Below, piece by piece: positions 34,970 to 44,469 of a stretch of DNA of 64,000 nt (positions are counted from its first letter, which is position 1; every line of letters starts with the position of its first letter). The notes below the pieces were generated by a model. It saw only the letters and a list, made by a program, of their open reading frames with translations, was not told the origin of the DNA and made no database searches. The stretch covers positions 3,175,001-3,239,000 of the forward strand of contig NZ_CP059732.1 in NCBI RefSeq assembly GCF_014117325.1, written 5' to 3'. Origin of the DNA: Spirosoma foliorum (GTDB taxonomy: Bacteria > Bacteroidota > Bacteroidia > Cytophagales > Spirosomataceae). Position numbers and translations under genes: made by a program.

Positions 34970-35793
34970 AATGCCAAGTGCCCTGATTGCACAGGCTGCC
35001 CATAAAAAATGGTAGCCTGTCGGTCGAAGTCATCGGTAGAGTCGGTTGTCAGAAAAGTGCGCTTCCCATGCTTGCTACACTGCGCTTCGAGCTCGGGGTG
35101 GCGTTGTAAATAATCGGCTAAACTCTCGGCAACAATGCGTCCCTGACTCAGAATCGTCGTGCCCACTGGTGCTGCCTGCCGGATTTTATCGATCAGGAGT
35201 GGGTAGTGTGTACAGGCAAGCAGAATCGTATCAATATCAGGGGATTGAGCTAGTAATCGATCAATATGTTGTCGAACAAAATAGTCGGCCCCCGGACTGG
35301 CGTATTCGCCGTTTTCGACCAAAGGCACCCACATTGGGCATGCTTCCTGATAGACGTTCAGGTTTGGAAAGAACTTCTCAATTTCAACCAGATACGATTC
35401 TGAGGTGACAGTTCCCCGCGTAGCCAAAACACCCACCTCACCCGTTTTGGAATAATTGCCGATGACTTCGGTGGTGGGTCGTATTACGCCCAGCACCCGT
35501 CTGTCTGGCGCAAGCGTTGGCAAATCAAGCTGCTGAATATTACGCAAGGCTTTGGCCGATGCGGTATTACAGGCCAAAATTACCAAACGGCAACCCTGAT
35601 CGAACAAGTGACGGACGCATTCGAGCGTGTAGTGATAAACCGTGTCGAATGAGCGGGTACCATAAGGCGTTCGAGCGTTATCGCCGAGGTAAACGTAATC
35701 GTATTGAGGTAATTTCTGAACAATTTCGCGCAGAACAGTCAGGCCGCCATAGCCGGAATCAAATACACCGATGGGTTGTGAGAATACTGACAT
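34966..35793 (-). CDS. murI: Glutamate racemase
   Basis: 275 residues. Makes D-glutamate for peptidoglycan from L-glutamate by two-base catalysis. The two catalytic cysteines are in VILACNTASAKAL and TILLACTHYPLL; IGVFDSGYGGLTVLREI and YLGDNARTPYGTRSF are the substrate-binding motifs. Length is normal. The stop codon falls in a palindromic repeat. Two bases separate it from the upstream amidohydrolase stop, so the two are probably co-transcribed. Confidence 0.96.
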   Translation of the reverse strand: MSVFSQPIGVFDSGYGGLTVLREIVQKLPQYDYVYLGDNARTPYGTRSFDTVYHYTLECVRHLFDQGCRLVILACNTASAKALRNIQQLDLPTLAPDRRVLGVIRPTTEVIGNYSKTGEVGVLATRGTVTSESYLVEIEKFFPNLNVYQEACPMWVPLVENGEYASPGADYFVRQHIDRLLAQSPDIDTILLACTHYPLLIDKIRQAAPVGTTILSQGRIVAESLADYLQRHPELEAQCSKHGKRTFLTTDSTDDFDRQATIFYGQPVQSGHLAL

Positions 35794-35795
35794 GC

Positions 35796-37220
35796 TTACT
35801 TGCTAGCTTTCTTTTTTGCGTCGGCCAGCAACCCATCCAACGCCTTTCGATCGTACACGGTTCCGCGCAGAATGACGGTATTAATCGCCTGCGTGGCACT
35901 AATGTTCTCGAGCGGATTCTTATCCAACACAACAATATCGGCACTTTTCCCGGGGGCAATATCGCCATACAAAGCGGTCTTGTTTAAAAACACAGGTCCC
36001 GGAATAATGGCCGATTGCAACGCTTGTAGGGGCGTCAATCCGGCTTTCACGAAATAGCCAAGTTCATGATGCAGGCCCAGGCCCGGATACACGTAAGAGT
36101 TCAGAAATCCAGCGTCGGTTCCAGCCATGATCGTCACACCCGCTTTATGAAGTAGCGGAAGCAAAGCCGCCGATTTCTCATAAACGGCATGGCGTTCGGC
36201 AATGGCTTCTGGCCCATCTTTCGCCACCCGGCTCACCCGCCAGGAGTAGGTATTTTTAAGCCCCTGACCGATGTATTGCAGGTAGCTATCTTTCTGGTGA
36301 TTATCCTGATCCAGATACGCTACAGTACGGCTGATGTTTAACGTAGGCACAACGATTGTACCGTTTTTAGCCATTCGACCATAAACCGCCAACGCAGTTG
36401 TTTCATCAAAACTTTGGGCAACTATCGGCGATGCCAATCGGGCAGTTAGCTGACCTGACCTAACTTTGTCGGCCACCTCCTTGTCGCGCGTTGAGCCTGC
36501 TTTGAGAACATAACTCATGTGTTCCACCGAACCTAAACCTGCCGCAGAAACCTCGTCCATCGTCAGGGCAAAGGGCACGTGCCCCGAGGTTTTCATACCG
36601 CGCTTTTTGGCTTCCTGCAAAATGTAGAGATAGATATCCGGCTTGATCGCATTATCGGTGATCTTCACAAAATCAACCTTCAATCCTTGCAATGAATCAA
36701 GCATTTTGTCGACTTCGGCATTTGTGCTCACTTCAATATCGCCTACCCAACTCGATTTATAGCCTTCCAACTTAGGGCCAGACGTAAACAGTGTTGGCCC
36801 CATCAATTCACCTTTTGCAATCTGATCGCGCCATTTTAATACGCTTGGACTCAAATCGGCAGCAGCATCGCGAATGGCCGTAATCCCATGTGCAATGTAA
36901 AGTGGGAAGAGGTTTTTGTTTTCCTCAATCAAGGTATCCCCACCACCAAAATGAACGTGCATGTCCCACAGACCCGGAATGATGTATTTTCCGCTCGCAT
37001 CGATCGTCTTTTTCGCCTGAAAATTCTTGAGTTGGGCTTCATCGAACACACCCACAATGGTCTTACCACGAGTAGCAATGATTTTCTTCGTCAGAATGCT
37101 GCCCGTTTTTACATCAATCAGGTTCCCTGATTTGATCAAAAGATCGACGTTTTGTTTTTGGGCGTGAGCTATATTGATTGTTACAAGCAGTATAAAAAGC
37201 GCAAGCAGTAGGTTTCGCAT
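35796..37220 (-). CDS. Exported amidohydrolase (imidazolonepropionase-like)
   Basis: 474 residues with a signal peptide (NLLLALFILLVTINIAHAQ). Metal motifs: LWDMHVHFGG (H-x-H), the Lys of VDFVKITDNAI as likely carbamylated bridge, SGHVPFAL, GLGSVEHMSYV and AGTDAGFLNS, ending with the composite beta-sandwich DIAPGKSADIVVLDKNPL. This set marks a binuclear periplasmic hydrolase, often acting on peptides or cyclic amides; the substrate is unknown. Co-directional with murI, two bases apart. Confidence 0.9.
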   Translation of the reverse strand: MRNLLLALFILLVTINIAHAQKQNVDLLIKSGNLIDVKTGSILTKKIIATRGKTIVGVFDEAQLKNFQAKKTIDASGKYIIPGLWDMHVHFGGGDTLIEENKNLFPLYIAHGITAIRDAAADLSPSVLKWRDQIAKGELMGPTLFTSGPKLEGYKSSWVGDIEVSTNAEVDKMLDSLQGLKVDFVKITDNAIKPDIYLYILQEAKKRGMKTSGHVPFALTMDEVSAAGLGSVEHMSYVLKAGSTRDKEVADKVRSGQLTARLASPIVAQSFDETTALAVYGRMAKNGTIVVPTLNISRTVAYLDQDNHQKDSYLQYIGQGLKNTYSWRVSRVAKDGPEAIAERHAVYEKSAALLPLLHKAGVTIMAGTDAGFLNSYVYPGLGLHHELGYFVKAGLTPLQALQSAIIPGPVFLNKTALYGDIAPGKSADIVVLDKNPLENISATQAINTVILRGTVYDRKALDGLLADAKKKASK

Positions 37221-37248
37221 GGAGGATTAACGGTAAGATTAGAAATAA

Positions 37249-37280
37249 AACTTCCCGAAAGTTTAGGCTTTCGGGAAGTT
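37249..37280 (-). terminator. Terminator after the doc gene
   Basis: AACTTCCCGAAAG at 37249-37261 pairs perfectly with 37268-37280, and the minus-strand RNA continues with a U-rich TTTTATTT. It ends the toxin-antitoxin transcript before the amidohydrolase gene starts at 37220. Confidence 0.85.
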
Positions 37281-37335
37281 AGAACTCAGCATATTAATGA
37301 TTTAGTAGACACTATAACAACAAGCAAGTCGTTTT

Positions 37336-37719
37336 TTAAGCTGCCTTTATATTTTGACGAAGCCAGTCTGTAAACTCCTCTCGACTTAACGTTCCGTCAG
37401 CAACTTGTAGGATAATTTTCTCCTGCTCATCAACACTAGCAGCAATTTCGAACCCATTTAGGATCAAAACCACTTCCATCACGGCATGGCCAATCCGCTT
37501 ATTTCCGTCGACAAATGGGTGATTGCAGATTAACAAATAGCCAGCCAAAGCAGCTTTATCAACGAGTGTTGGATAAAGCTGCTGGCCATCAAAGGTCGCA
37601 AAAGGCTGAATCAAAGCAGATGCAATGGCATCCCTATTTCGAACACCTAAACTCCCGCCCGATTGCAGAATAATTCGTTCATGCAACGAAAGTGCATCAG
37701 TGAGAGATAGAAATACCAT
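37336..37719 (-). CDS. Doc-type toxin (Fic fold)
   Basis: 127 residues with the Doc signature: HERIILQSGGSLGVRNRDAI, YPTLVDKAALAGYLLICNHP, and the Fic core HPFVDGNKRIGHAVME. Doc proteins are kinases that phosphorylate elongation factor EF-Tu and stop translation. Its start overlaps the antitoxin stop by one base. Complete; partner antitoxin is present. Confidence 0.92.
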   Translation of the reverse strand: MVFLSLTDALSLHERIILQSGGSLGVRNRDAIASALIQPFATFDGQQLYPTLVDKAALAGYLLICNHPFVDGNKRIGHAVMEVVLILNGFEIAASVDEQEKIILQVADGTLSREEFTDWLRQNIKAA

Positions 37720-37913
37720 TAAGCTAGCCGTTCGTACAAGGCTCTATTTTTAGCCAGAACATAATCCATTGCACGCTCCTTTTCAGATGATTGAGCTAAA
37801 ATTGTCTCAATCGTTTGCTTCAACAGCTCTTCAATCGTAAGATTTTCCGATTCAGCCTTCGATTGCAAAGCCGATACTTGTTGATCGGGCAATGTCAGTT
37901 GGATAGTTGTCAT
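37719..37913 (-). CDS. Ribbon-helix-helix antitoxin of the doc module
   Basis: 64 residues: TTIQLTLPDQQVSALQSKAE, then NLTIEELLKQTIETIL. The start forms an RHH-type strand plus helix, while the C-terminal DYVLAKNRALYERLA would wrap the toxin. It would bind the operon promoter and neutralise Doc. Lies 12 bp downstream of the alaS stop, on the same strand, so read-through from alaS is possible. Confidence 0.82.
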   Translation of the reverse strand: MTTIQLTLPDQQVSALQSKAESENLTIEELLKQTIETILAQSSEKERAMDYVLAKNRALYERLA

Positions 37914-37925
37914 AACAGGTCTAGT

Positions 37926-40583
37926 TTACCCCAATAACGCTTTCCCTTGTGCCAACGCAGCATCCAGTCCCGATGAATCGGAACCGCCTGCCGTAGCGAA
38001 AAATGGCTGGCCACCGCCACCACCTTTGATGTTTTTCGCCAGCTCTTTCACTACCTGACCAGCATTCAGATTTTTACCCTGAATCAATGAATCGGGTAGC
38101 ATCACGGCTAGTTGTGGCTTGCCATTGATATCAGCGCCAAGAACAACAGCCAGGTTGTCTACTTTCGCTTTCAGATCATACGTCAGTTGTTTCAGGGCAT
38201 CCGCATTCGGAACGTCGACCCGCTCAACTAGACGAGAATGCCCATTTACAACCTCTACTTTATCCAGCAGTTGATTTTTCAGTTGCTGAACTTTCTCATT
38301 CTGCAACGCTTCTACCTGCTTCTGTAAGGCAGTCCGTTCATCAAGCAACGCCTGAACGGCTTTAACAATATCTTTAGGCGCTTTCAGTAAGTCTTTCAAC
38401 TCACTTACTACAGCCATCTGTTCGTTAATCAAGGCTTCGGCACCCGCCGACGTTTTGGCCTCAACCCGACGAATACCCGTCGATACAGACCCTTCGCCCG
38501 TAAACTTGAACAGGCCAATATGTCCCGTAGCTGGCACGTGTGTACCCCCACAAAGTTCAACCGAGTAGCTAGGATCGAACGTGATTACACGCACAAAATC
38601 ACCGTATTTTTCGCCGAACAGGGCCGTTGCGCCTAATTCTTTGGCTTGTGCGATGGGGACATTCCGCTTCTCATCGAGCTTGATATCTTCACGGATTTTC
38701 TCGTTTACGATACGCTCCACTTCGGCCAACTGCTCGTCGGTCACTTTGGTAAAGTGCGAGAAGTCGAAGCGCAGGGCATCAGGGCCAACGTACGAACCTT
38801 TCTGACCAACGTGTGTTCCTAACACTTCGCGCAACGCCGAATGCAATAGGTGCGTAGCCGAGTGGTTGCTGGCAATCAGACCCCGACGAGCGTTGTTGAT
38901 AACAGCATACACCGTATCCGCTTCGGTTAGTAGGTCGTCAATACCGGTCACGTCCTGAACAATGTGAATACTCAGATCATTTTCTTTCCGGGTATCCAGC
39001 ACCGTTAACGTGCCAATCTGGTCCGAACCTTTGAACAGTTCGAGTACGCCCGTATCGCCAATTTGTCCACCGGATTCAGCGTAGAACGGCGTTTTATCCA
39101 GTACGACCTGAACCTGAGTCCCCTGCTTGTTCTGAATTTTCCGATACTTCACCACATGGGCATAGGCTTCAGGCTGGTCGTAACCCACAAATTCAACTTT
39201 ATCGGTTTCGGCCAATTCGATCCAGTCACCAGCAGACGACGTTGCATCTTTCCGCGAACGGGCTTTCTGCACCTGTAGGGCTTTCTGGAAACCGACTTCG
39301 TCAATGCTCAATCCTTTCTCACGGGCAATCAGGGCCGTTAAATCAGCTGGGAAGCCAAAAGTGTCATTCAGTTCGAATACCGTTTCGCCCGGAATTTCTT
39401 TGGTGCCTTTGCCGCTCAAGTCGCTAATGATCTGATCTAATCGGCCCAAGCCTGTTCCCAGTGTCCGTAGGAAAGCAATTTCTTCTTCCCGAATAACCGT
39501 TGCCACGAAATCACGCTGAGCGTTCAATTCGGGGAAAACATCGGCAAACTGCATGGCTAGCGTAGGCACGAGTTTGGTCATGAATGGTTCGGTCAGGTTC
39601 AGGTACGAATAGCCATACCGGATTGCCCGACGCAGAATCCGTCGGATCACATAGCCTGCTTTCGAATTAGACGGTACCAAGCCGTCAGCAATGGCGAACG
39701 ACACGGCCCGAATGTGGTCAGAAATAACGCGCATCGCTACATCGGCCATACCGGTTCCGGCACTGTATTTCAGGCCCGACAGTTCTTCGATTACGTGAAT
39801 CGTACCCGAGAAAACGTCGGTATCGTAGTTTGATCGTTTCTGCTGAATGGCCATGCACAACCGCTCGAAGCCCATACCGGTATCGACGTGCCGGGCAGGC
39901 AGCGGCTCCAGCGAACCATCGGCTTTACGGTTGAACTGCATAAACACGAGGTTCCAGATTTCAACTACCTGTGGGTGATCGGCGTTGACGAGTTCTTTAC
40001 CGGGCTTCTCGGCAATCTCTTCTGGCGACCGCAAATCCACGTGAATTTCGGAACAGGGGCCACAGGGACCGGTATCCCCCATTTCCCAGAAGTTGTCTTT
40101 TTTATTCCCGTAAATAATCCGGTCTTCGCCAACAATGGGTTTCCACAAATCGAACGCTTCCTGATCGAACGGAACGTTGTCTTTATCATCACCCTGGAAA
40201 ACGGATACATATAGCCGATCTTTCGGCAGTTTATACACGTCCGTTAACAGCTCCCAGGCCCAGGTAATCGCTTCTTTCTTGAAATAATCACCAAACGACC
40301 AGTTACCGAGCATTTCGAACATGGTATGGTGATAGGTATCGAACCCTACATCTTCCAGATCGTTATGTTTACCCGACACCCGCAAACACTTCTGCGTATC
40401 GGCAACCCGTTTGGCTGGTGGTGTCCCGTTGCCGAGGAAAAAATCTTTAAACTGCGCCATGCCTGAGTTATTGAACATCAGGGTGGGGTCGTTTTTGGCA
40501 ACAAGCGGAGCCGAAGCAACAATCAAATGTTGTTTTGAGCGGAAGAAGTCGAGAAAATGCCGACGAATTTCGTGGGAAGTCAT
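37926..40583 (-). CDS. alaS: Alanine-tRNA ligase
   Basis: 885 residues, normal for the family. The N-terminal catalytic core has [18 protein letters not shown] and [13 protein letters not shown]; the editing domain has [13 protein letters not shown] and [16 protein letters not shown] with the zinc-binding His/Cys residues; the C-terminal domain ends with a glycine run before QPFFATAGG. Charges tRNA-Ala and removes mischarged Ser or Gly. It is divergent from the MerR gene, with a 30-bp palindrome in the shared upstream region. Confidence 0.98.
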   Translation of the reverse strand: MTSHEIRRHFLDFFRSKQHLIVASAPLVAKNDPTLMFNNSGMAQFKDFFLGNGTPPAKRVADTQKCLRVSGKHNDLEDVGFDTYHHTMFEMLGNWSFGDYFKKEAITWAWELLTDVYKLPKDRLYVSVFQGDDKDNVPFDQEAFDLWKPIVGEDRIIYGNKKDNFWEMGDTGPCGPCSEIHVDLRSPEEIAEKPGKELVNADHPQVVEIWNLVFMQFNRKADGSLEPLPARHVDTGMGFERLCMAIQQKRSNYDTDVFSGTIHVIEELSGLKYSAGTGMADVAMRVISDHIRAVSFAIADGLVPSNSKAGYVIRRILRRAIRYGYSYLNLTEPFMTKLVPTLAMQFADVFPELNAQRDFVATVIREEEIAFLRTLGTGLGRLDQIISDLSGKGTKEIPGETVFELNDTFGFPADLTALIAREKGLSIDEVGFQKALQVQKARSRKDATSSAGDWIELAETDKVEFVGYDQPEAYAHVVKYRKIQNKQGTQVQVVLDKTPFYAESGGQIGDTGVLELFKGSDQIGTLTVLDTRKENDLSIHIVQDVTGIDDLLTEADTVYAVINNARRGLIASNHSATHLLHSALREVLGTHVGQKGSYVGPDALRFDFSHFTKVTDEQLAEVERIVNEKIREDIKLDEKRNVPIAQAKELGATALFGEKYGDFVRVITFDPSYSVELCGGTHVPATGHIGLFKFTGEGSVSTGIRRVEAKTSAGAEALINEQMAVVSELKDLLKAPKDIVKAVQALLDERTALQKQVEALQNEKVQQLKNQLLDKVEVVNGHSRLVERVDVPNADALKQLTYDLKAKVDNLAVVLGADINGKPQLAVMLPDSLIQGKNLNAGQVVKELAKNIKGGGGGQPFFATAGGSDSSGLDAALAQGKALLG

Positions 40584-40613
40584 TTTTATTGCGGTTGTAG
40601 ACCGTGTGATATT

Positions 40614-40700
40614 TGACGTTTGAAGTTTGTAGTTCGAAGTTGGCTGACGCGAGAATCACTAATGCGGCAACCAACTTCGAACTACAAACTTCAAACGTCA
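40614..40700. repeat. 30-bp perfect inverted repeat between alaS and merR starts
   Basis: Arms 40614-40643 and 40671-40700 are exact complements with a 27-base loop; the arm contains GAAGTTTGTAGTTCGAAG. It begins 31 bp upstream of the alaS start and ends 69 bp upstream of the MerR start. In that place it must either coexist with two promoters or contribute to them. Confidence 0.9.
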
Positions 40701-40768
40701 GACTACGTTAATTCAGCAAAATTACGGTAAAACTTGCAGGTTTAGCCGAACGTCAGCAAGTTTGTGAT

Positions 40769-41128
40769 ATGGAAGGTTCTGGTAAATTGTATTATGGCAT
40801 TAAGGAAGTCGCCGATATGTTCGGCATTAATGCCTCTAAACTGCGTTATTACGAAAAGGAATTCCCTACACTTCAGCCTAAGAAAAACCGCTCTGGTGAT
40901 CGGGTGTACACGCAGGAAGACATTGACCACCTTACCGAAATTCTGGATTTAATTGATCGCCAGAAATATACGCTTCCCGGTGCGCGCGAATTTTTAAAAG
41001 CCAAACTGGAACGACGTCAGGAAAACGCCCGCTACATCGCCAAATTGAAAAAGATAAAATCATTTATGGTGGAGTTACGCGAAGCGTTGGATAAGTCGCA
41101 GGAAACCACCAAAGAGACTGAGGAGTAA
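40769..41128 (+). CDS. MerR family transcriptional regulator
   Basis: 119 residues. HTH: YGIKEVADMFGINASKLRYY followed by EKEFPTLQPKKN, the MerR DNA-binding unit, then DRVYTQEDIDHLTEILDLI and a C-terminal coiled coil (ARYIAKLKKIKSFMVELREA). The effector domain is short, as in the many housekeeping MerR-like regulators of Bacteroidota that follow alaS or peptidase genes. Ligand unknown. Confidence 0.92.
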   Translation: MEGSGKLYYGIKEVADMFGINASKLRYYEKEFPTLQPKKNRSGDRVYTQEDIDHLTEILDLIDRQKYTLPGAREFLKAKLERRQENARYIAKLKKIKSFMVELREALDKSQETTKETEE

Positions 41129-41145
41129 GCAATTGAGTCAGCTTC

Positions 41146-41952
41146 CTAAACTTTCGAAGGCGCTAAGCCGTACATTTTTTTAAAGGCAAATGAAAAATGG
41201 GATAGGTCTTCAAAGCCTAACTCCAGGTACACCTCCGACGGGGCCTTTCCTTTTTCTTTGATCAGATAATAGGCTTCCTGTAGCCTTTTTTGGAGTAGCC
41301 ATCGACTCGGCGATACATGAAATATCTTTTCAAAATCCCGCTTAAACGTTGCCAGACTTCGCCCTGTCAAGTAGGCAAATCGTTTTAATTCCACGTTGAA
41401 GTGAAAGTTTTTGTTCATGAAGCTTTCCAGGTCTAACTTACCCGGCTCCGAAAAATCAAACAAAATGTGCCTTAATTCCGGGTTAGCCTGTAAAATGATT
41501 AAAATTGCTTCTTTCAATTTTATAGCCTGTAGGTTTTCATTTACGGCTTGATTCTCCTGCAAATAAGGCAGCAACGAATCCATAAAGCTCTTGTACAATG
41601 CATGCGGCTTTAGCTCCAGAATGGCATCGGTTTCCTGATGAGCCTCGGCTTTATAACCATATTCAATACTGAACTTGCGTAAGGTCTCCTGATCGAGATA
41701 AATGGACAGCGACTTAAACTCACCATTTTCGGGTGGCTGTTTGAAGAATTTCACGAGGTGGTTCCTACGACTAAACCGAAAATCACCTTCCTTAAATACA
41801 TAGTCTTTCAGTCCGTCCGTCATGGTGAGTGTACCAGCAATCTGGTAGCTAAACACATGTTCCGAAATGAACTGCTCCCCTTCCCTGCTACGGGTGTAGT
41901 AACAGGAATAGACGATTTTCGACGGCGGCTTAGTTTCTGCCAGTGTAATCAT
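41146..41952 (-). CDS. AraC family transcriptional regulator
   Basis: 268 residues: cupin-like N-terminus (YCYYTRSREGEQFISEHVFS), then the two C-terminal HTH units around RFAYLTGRSLATFKRDFEKI and PSEVYLELGFEDLSHFSFAF with the final KKMYGLAPSKV. It lies downstream of an SDR gene on the same strand, across a 250-bp nested palindrome, and is a likely regulator of that gene. Parallel to the AraC/SDR pair at 12-14 kb. Confidence 0.92.
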   Translation of the reverse strand: MITLAETKPPSKIVYSCYYTRSREGEQFISEHVFSYQIAGTLTMTDGLKDYVFKEGDFRFSRRNHLVKFFKQPPENGEFKSLSIYLDQETLRKFSIEYGYKAEAHQETDAILELKPHALYKSFMDSLLPYLQENQAVNENLQAIKLKEAILIILQANPELRHILFDFSEPGKLDLESFMNKNFHFNVELKRFAYLTGRSLATFKRDFEKIFHVSPSRWLLQKRLQEAYYLIKEKGKAPSEVYLELGFEDLSHFSFAFKKMYGLAPSKV

Positions 41953-41961
41953 AAGACTCTC

Positions 41962-42199
41962 TTTTTGACAGGGTTTACAAGATTAACAGGATGGTTAGAA
42001 TCGAGTCTGTTAATCTTGCCAGACTTCGTAAAACTGAATTTGTTTTTTGTCATTTCGACGCAGGAGAAATCTCAAGTTTGTGTATTGGTCAGGCTTGAGA
42101 TTTCTCCTGCGTGGAAATGACAAAAAAGCTATAAAAGGGTCAATATAAATGGCTTCAGAATCAATAAAAACCTGTTAATCTTGTCAACCCTGTCAAAAA
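41962..42199. repeat. Nested palindrome between the SDR and AraC genes
   Basis: Outer arms 41962-41990 and 42171-42199 (29 bp, one mismatch, starting TTTTTGACAGGG) enclose an inner hairpin at 42043-42076 and 42094-42127 (34 bp, one mismatch), which belongs to the TTTTTGTCAT family. A further partial copy of the outer arm (CTGTTAATCTTG) lies at 42006-42017. The whole 238-bp unit fills the gap from 10 bp after the AraC start to 4 bp after the SDR stop. Confidence 0.9.
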
Positions 42200-42202
42200 A
42201 AA

Positions 42203-43081
42203 TTACGCTTTAATGAATGTTTTACCCAATGTCGTATCGAGAAAATTGACGGCTTCGTCGTGATCGGTGGAAAGACTAACCGGAAGCCATTTTTCCAACT
42301 CGGCCTGACGGGCGGAATCGGCCTGTTTTAAGATACCGATGGCTTCGCTGCCCAGAACCAGATGAACGGGTGGCTCAGGACTTTCAACCAGGTCCACCAT
42401 TACTTTTGCCGCTTTTTCGGGATCACCCACCGGGACAAAATTTCCTCCTTTAATGAAATCCGCCCGTTGATCGACAGTCGTTTCGTAACCTTCTACGGCT
42501 GGCGCATAGGTCATAGAAGCTCCGGCCCAATCGGTCCGGAAACCACCCGGCTCTACGCTGGTTACTCGAATACCGAGTGGAGCAACTTCTTTGGCCAGCG
42601 CTTCACTGAAACCACCCAACCCAAATTTAGCGGCCTGATACATCGTTAAACCTGCATTACCGACTCGACCACCTATTGAACTAATTTGCAAAATACGACC
42701 CGAACGCTGTTTCCGCATATGGGGCAACACAACCCTCGTTATTTCGATGGGGGCGTAGAGATTCGTTTCCAACTGGCTACGCACCTGCTCATCGGTAAAG
42801 GCTTCAGCAGCTCCAATAATACCAAACCCAGCATTGTTCACCAATACATCAATTCGGCCAAAATGAGCTATAGCCTCCTCAACAACCTTGATAATCTGCC
42901 CTTTATCGGTCACATCTAACTGGATGGGGTAGATCTGATCTGGATAGGTTTTGGTGAGGTCTTTTAGCTGCTCCAGGTTGCGAGCCGTTGCGGCAACCTG
43001 ATCTCCTTTTGCCAAAACAGCTTCTGTTAAACTACGTCCCAGGCCTCTGGAACTACCGGTGATAAACCAAACTTTTGTCAT
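42203..43081 (-). CDS. SDR family oxidoreductase
   Basis: 292 residues. Cofactor motif FITGSSRGLGRSLTEAVLAK, then VLVNNAGFGII, catalytic Ser in QISSIGGRVG and the Tyr/Lys pair in TMYQAAKFGLGG. Longer C-terminus than the 13.1-kb SDR, as in the broad NADP-dependent oxidoreductase/SDR group. Unknown substrate. Probably regulated by the AraC protein downstream. Confidence 0.92.
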   Translation of the reverse strand: MTKVWFITGSSRGLGRSLTEAVLAKGDQVAATARNLEQLKDLTKTYPDQIYPIQLDVTDKGQIIKVVEEAIAHFGRIDVLVNNAGFGIIGAAEAFTDEQVRSQLETNLYAPIEITRVVLPHMRKQRSGRILQISSIGGRVGNAGLTMYQAAKFGLGGFSEALAKEVAPLGIRVTSVEPGGFRTDWAGASMTYAPAVEGYETTVDQRADFIKGGNFVPVGDPEKAAKVMVDLVESPEPPVHLVLGSEAIGILKQADSARQAELEKWLPVSLSTDHDEAVNFLDTTLGKTFIKA

Positions 43082-43172
43082 TGTCGTTGAATTTTATTTT
43101 TGACAAAGGTCCAGCGAATTGGCCCGGCCTGCTTTGTTGAAACGCTCAAAGTTCGTTTGTTAAAACGCTCAC

Positions 43173-43248
43173 GTTAGTAACGCGGACATCCTGTCCGCTT
43201 CATCAATGGCCGAGTTGGCTATGCGGACAAGATGTCCGGGCTACTAAC
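43173..43248. repeat. Palindrome of the CGGACATCCTGTCCG family
   Basis: Left part 43173-43198 (GTTAGTAACGCGGACATCCT) and right part 43223-43248 are inverse copies with three to four mismatches. Shares its core with 32389-32433 and 34891-34969. Lies between the divergent SDR (minus) and dprA (plus) genes. Confidence 0.8.
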
Positions 43249-43308
43249 TACAAATTCGTAAAAAAAGTAGAAGTTTAGGAACTCATTAAGTTACTATTTA
43301 CAGATATA

Positions 43309-44469
43309 GTGTCTAGTAAAAGAACTTACTCTGATCTTCATTCTGTGTCCACCGATACTCAACACCAAATTGCCCTCACACTTGTACCTGGCGTAGGGAG
43401 TATTCTTATTCGGCAACTGATTAGCTATTGTGGTTCAGCAACCGATGTCCTCCGCTCACCAGTGGGTAGATTACTGAAAGTACCCGGTATTGGCGAGGTA
43501 ACTGCCAGGGCTATTCTGAAATCGGATGTCCTGACCGAAGCCGAACGAATTCTGAATCGGTTGGAAAAAATGAGCGCCACTGCCTTATTCTATACAGAAA
43601 AGGCGTACCCAAGCCGTTTGAAGGCACTTTATGATGCACCAGCCTTACTCTATTTTCAGGGTAAAGGCAACCTGAATACATCCCGCACGATTGGTATCGT
43701 TGGTACCCGACAAGCTACCGATTATGGCCGACGCATTACGAATGAAATCATTGAAGCGATCGCTCCTTTGGGCGTACATGTCATCAGTGGTCTGGCGTAT
43801 GGCATCGACATTGCAGCTCATCGTTCCAGTTTAGCCAATGGCCTACCCACAATTGGCGTCATGGCGAGTGGATTAGACGTTATTTACCCAAACGTGCATC
43901 AGAAAACAGCGCAGGACATGCAACCATTGGGCGGCCTGCTCACCGAAAGTCAACCCGGTACTAAACCAGATGCGCATTTGTTTCCAGCCCGAAATCGGAT
44001 TATTGCTGGTTTGAGCGATGTGGTGGTGGTCGTAGAAGCTGCGGCCAAAGGCGGAGCCTTGATTACAGCTGAGTATGCCAACAACTACCACCGTGAGGTA
44101 TTTGCAGTACCAGGCCAATTAAACCAAGCTTTTTCGGCAGGCTGTAACAAACTCATCCGAGAGAATAAGGCGCAGATCTACACCAGTCCCAACGATATTA
44201 TTGAAGGTCTAAATTGGGATCAATCGACTAAACAAACCAACGAGCAGGGTTCACGAAACAGGATAGCACCCGCCTTACCTGTCGACTTGACTGACGAAGA
44301 GAGTCAGATTCTGGCCTTACTTCGTCAATGCGAGAACATGCATATTGATGAGTTAAGCTGGAAGAGTCAGATGCACATGGGGAAATTGGCCTCCTTACTT
44401 CTCAGCCTGGAATTTAGAGGATTTGTCCGTTCACTACCGGGTAAAAAATATGCGCTTGTGTATGTATAA
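43309..44469 (+). CDS. dprA: DNA processing protein DprA
   Basis: 386 residues. An HhH-like N-terminus (LLKVPGIGEVTARAILKS) leads into the Rossmann-like DprA domain: TIGIVGTRQATDYGRRI, VISGLAYGIDIAAHRSS, GGLLTESQPG, FPARNRIIAGLSDVVVVVEA and EVFAVPGQLNQAFSAGCNKLI. The C-terminal winged helix is present (MHIDELSWKSQMHMGKLASL). Loads RecA on incoming single-stranded DNA during transformation. Start is a GTG at 43309; no nearby in-frame ATG precedes conserved sequence. Confidence 0.95.
   Translation: MSSKRTYSDLHSVSTDTQHQIALTLVPGVGSILIRQLISYCGSATDVLRSPVGRLLKVPGIGEVTARAILKSDVLTEAERILNRLEKMSATALFYTEKAYPSRLKALYDAPALLYFQGKGNLNTSRTIGIVGTRQATDYGRRITNEIIEAIAPLGVHVISGLAYGIDIAAHRSSLANGLPTIGVMASGLDVIYPNVHQKTAQDMQPLGGLLTESQPGTKPDAHLFPARNRIIAGLSDVVVVVEAAAKGGALITAEYANNYHREVFAVPGQLNQAFSAGCNKLIRENKAQIYTSPNDIIEGLNWDQSTKQTNEQGSRNRIAPALPVDLTDEESQILALLRQCENMHIDELSWKSQMHMGKLASLLLSLEFRGFVRSLPGKKYALVYV

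Noticed and set aside
41962..42199. Insertion sequence with terminal repeats
   Set aside because: The interior contains no transposase gene and is too short; a nested palindromic repeat explains it better.
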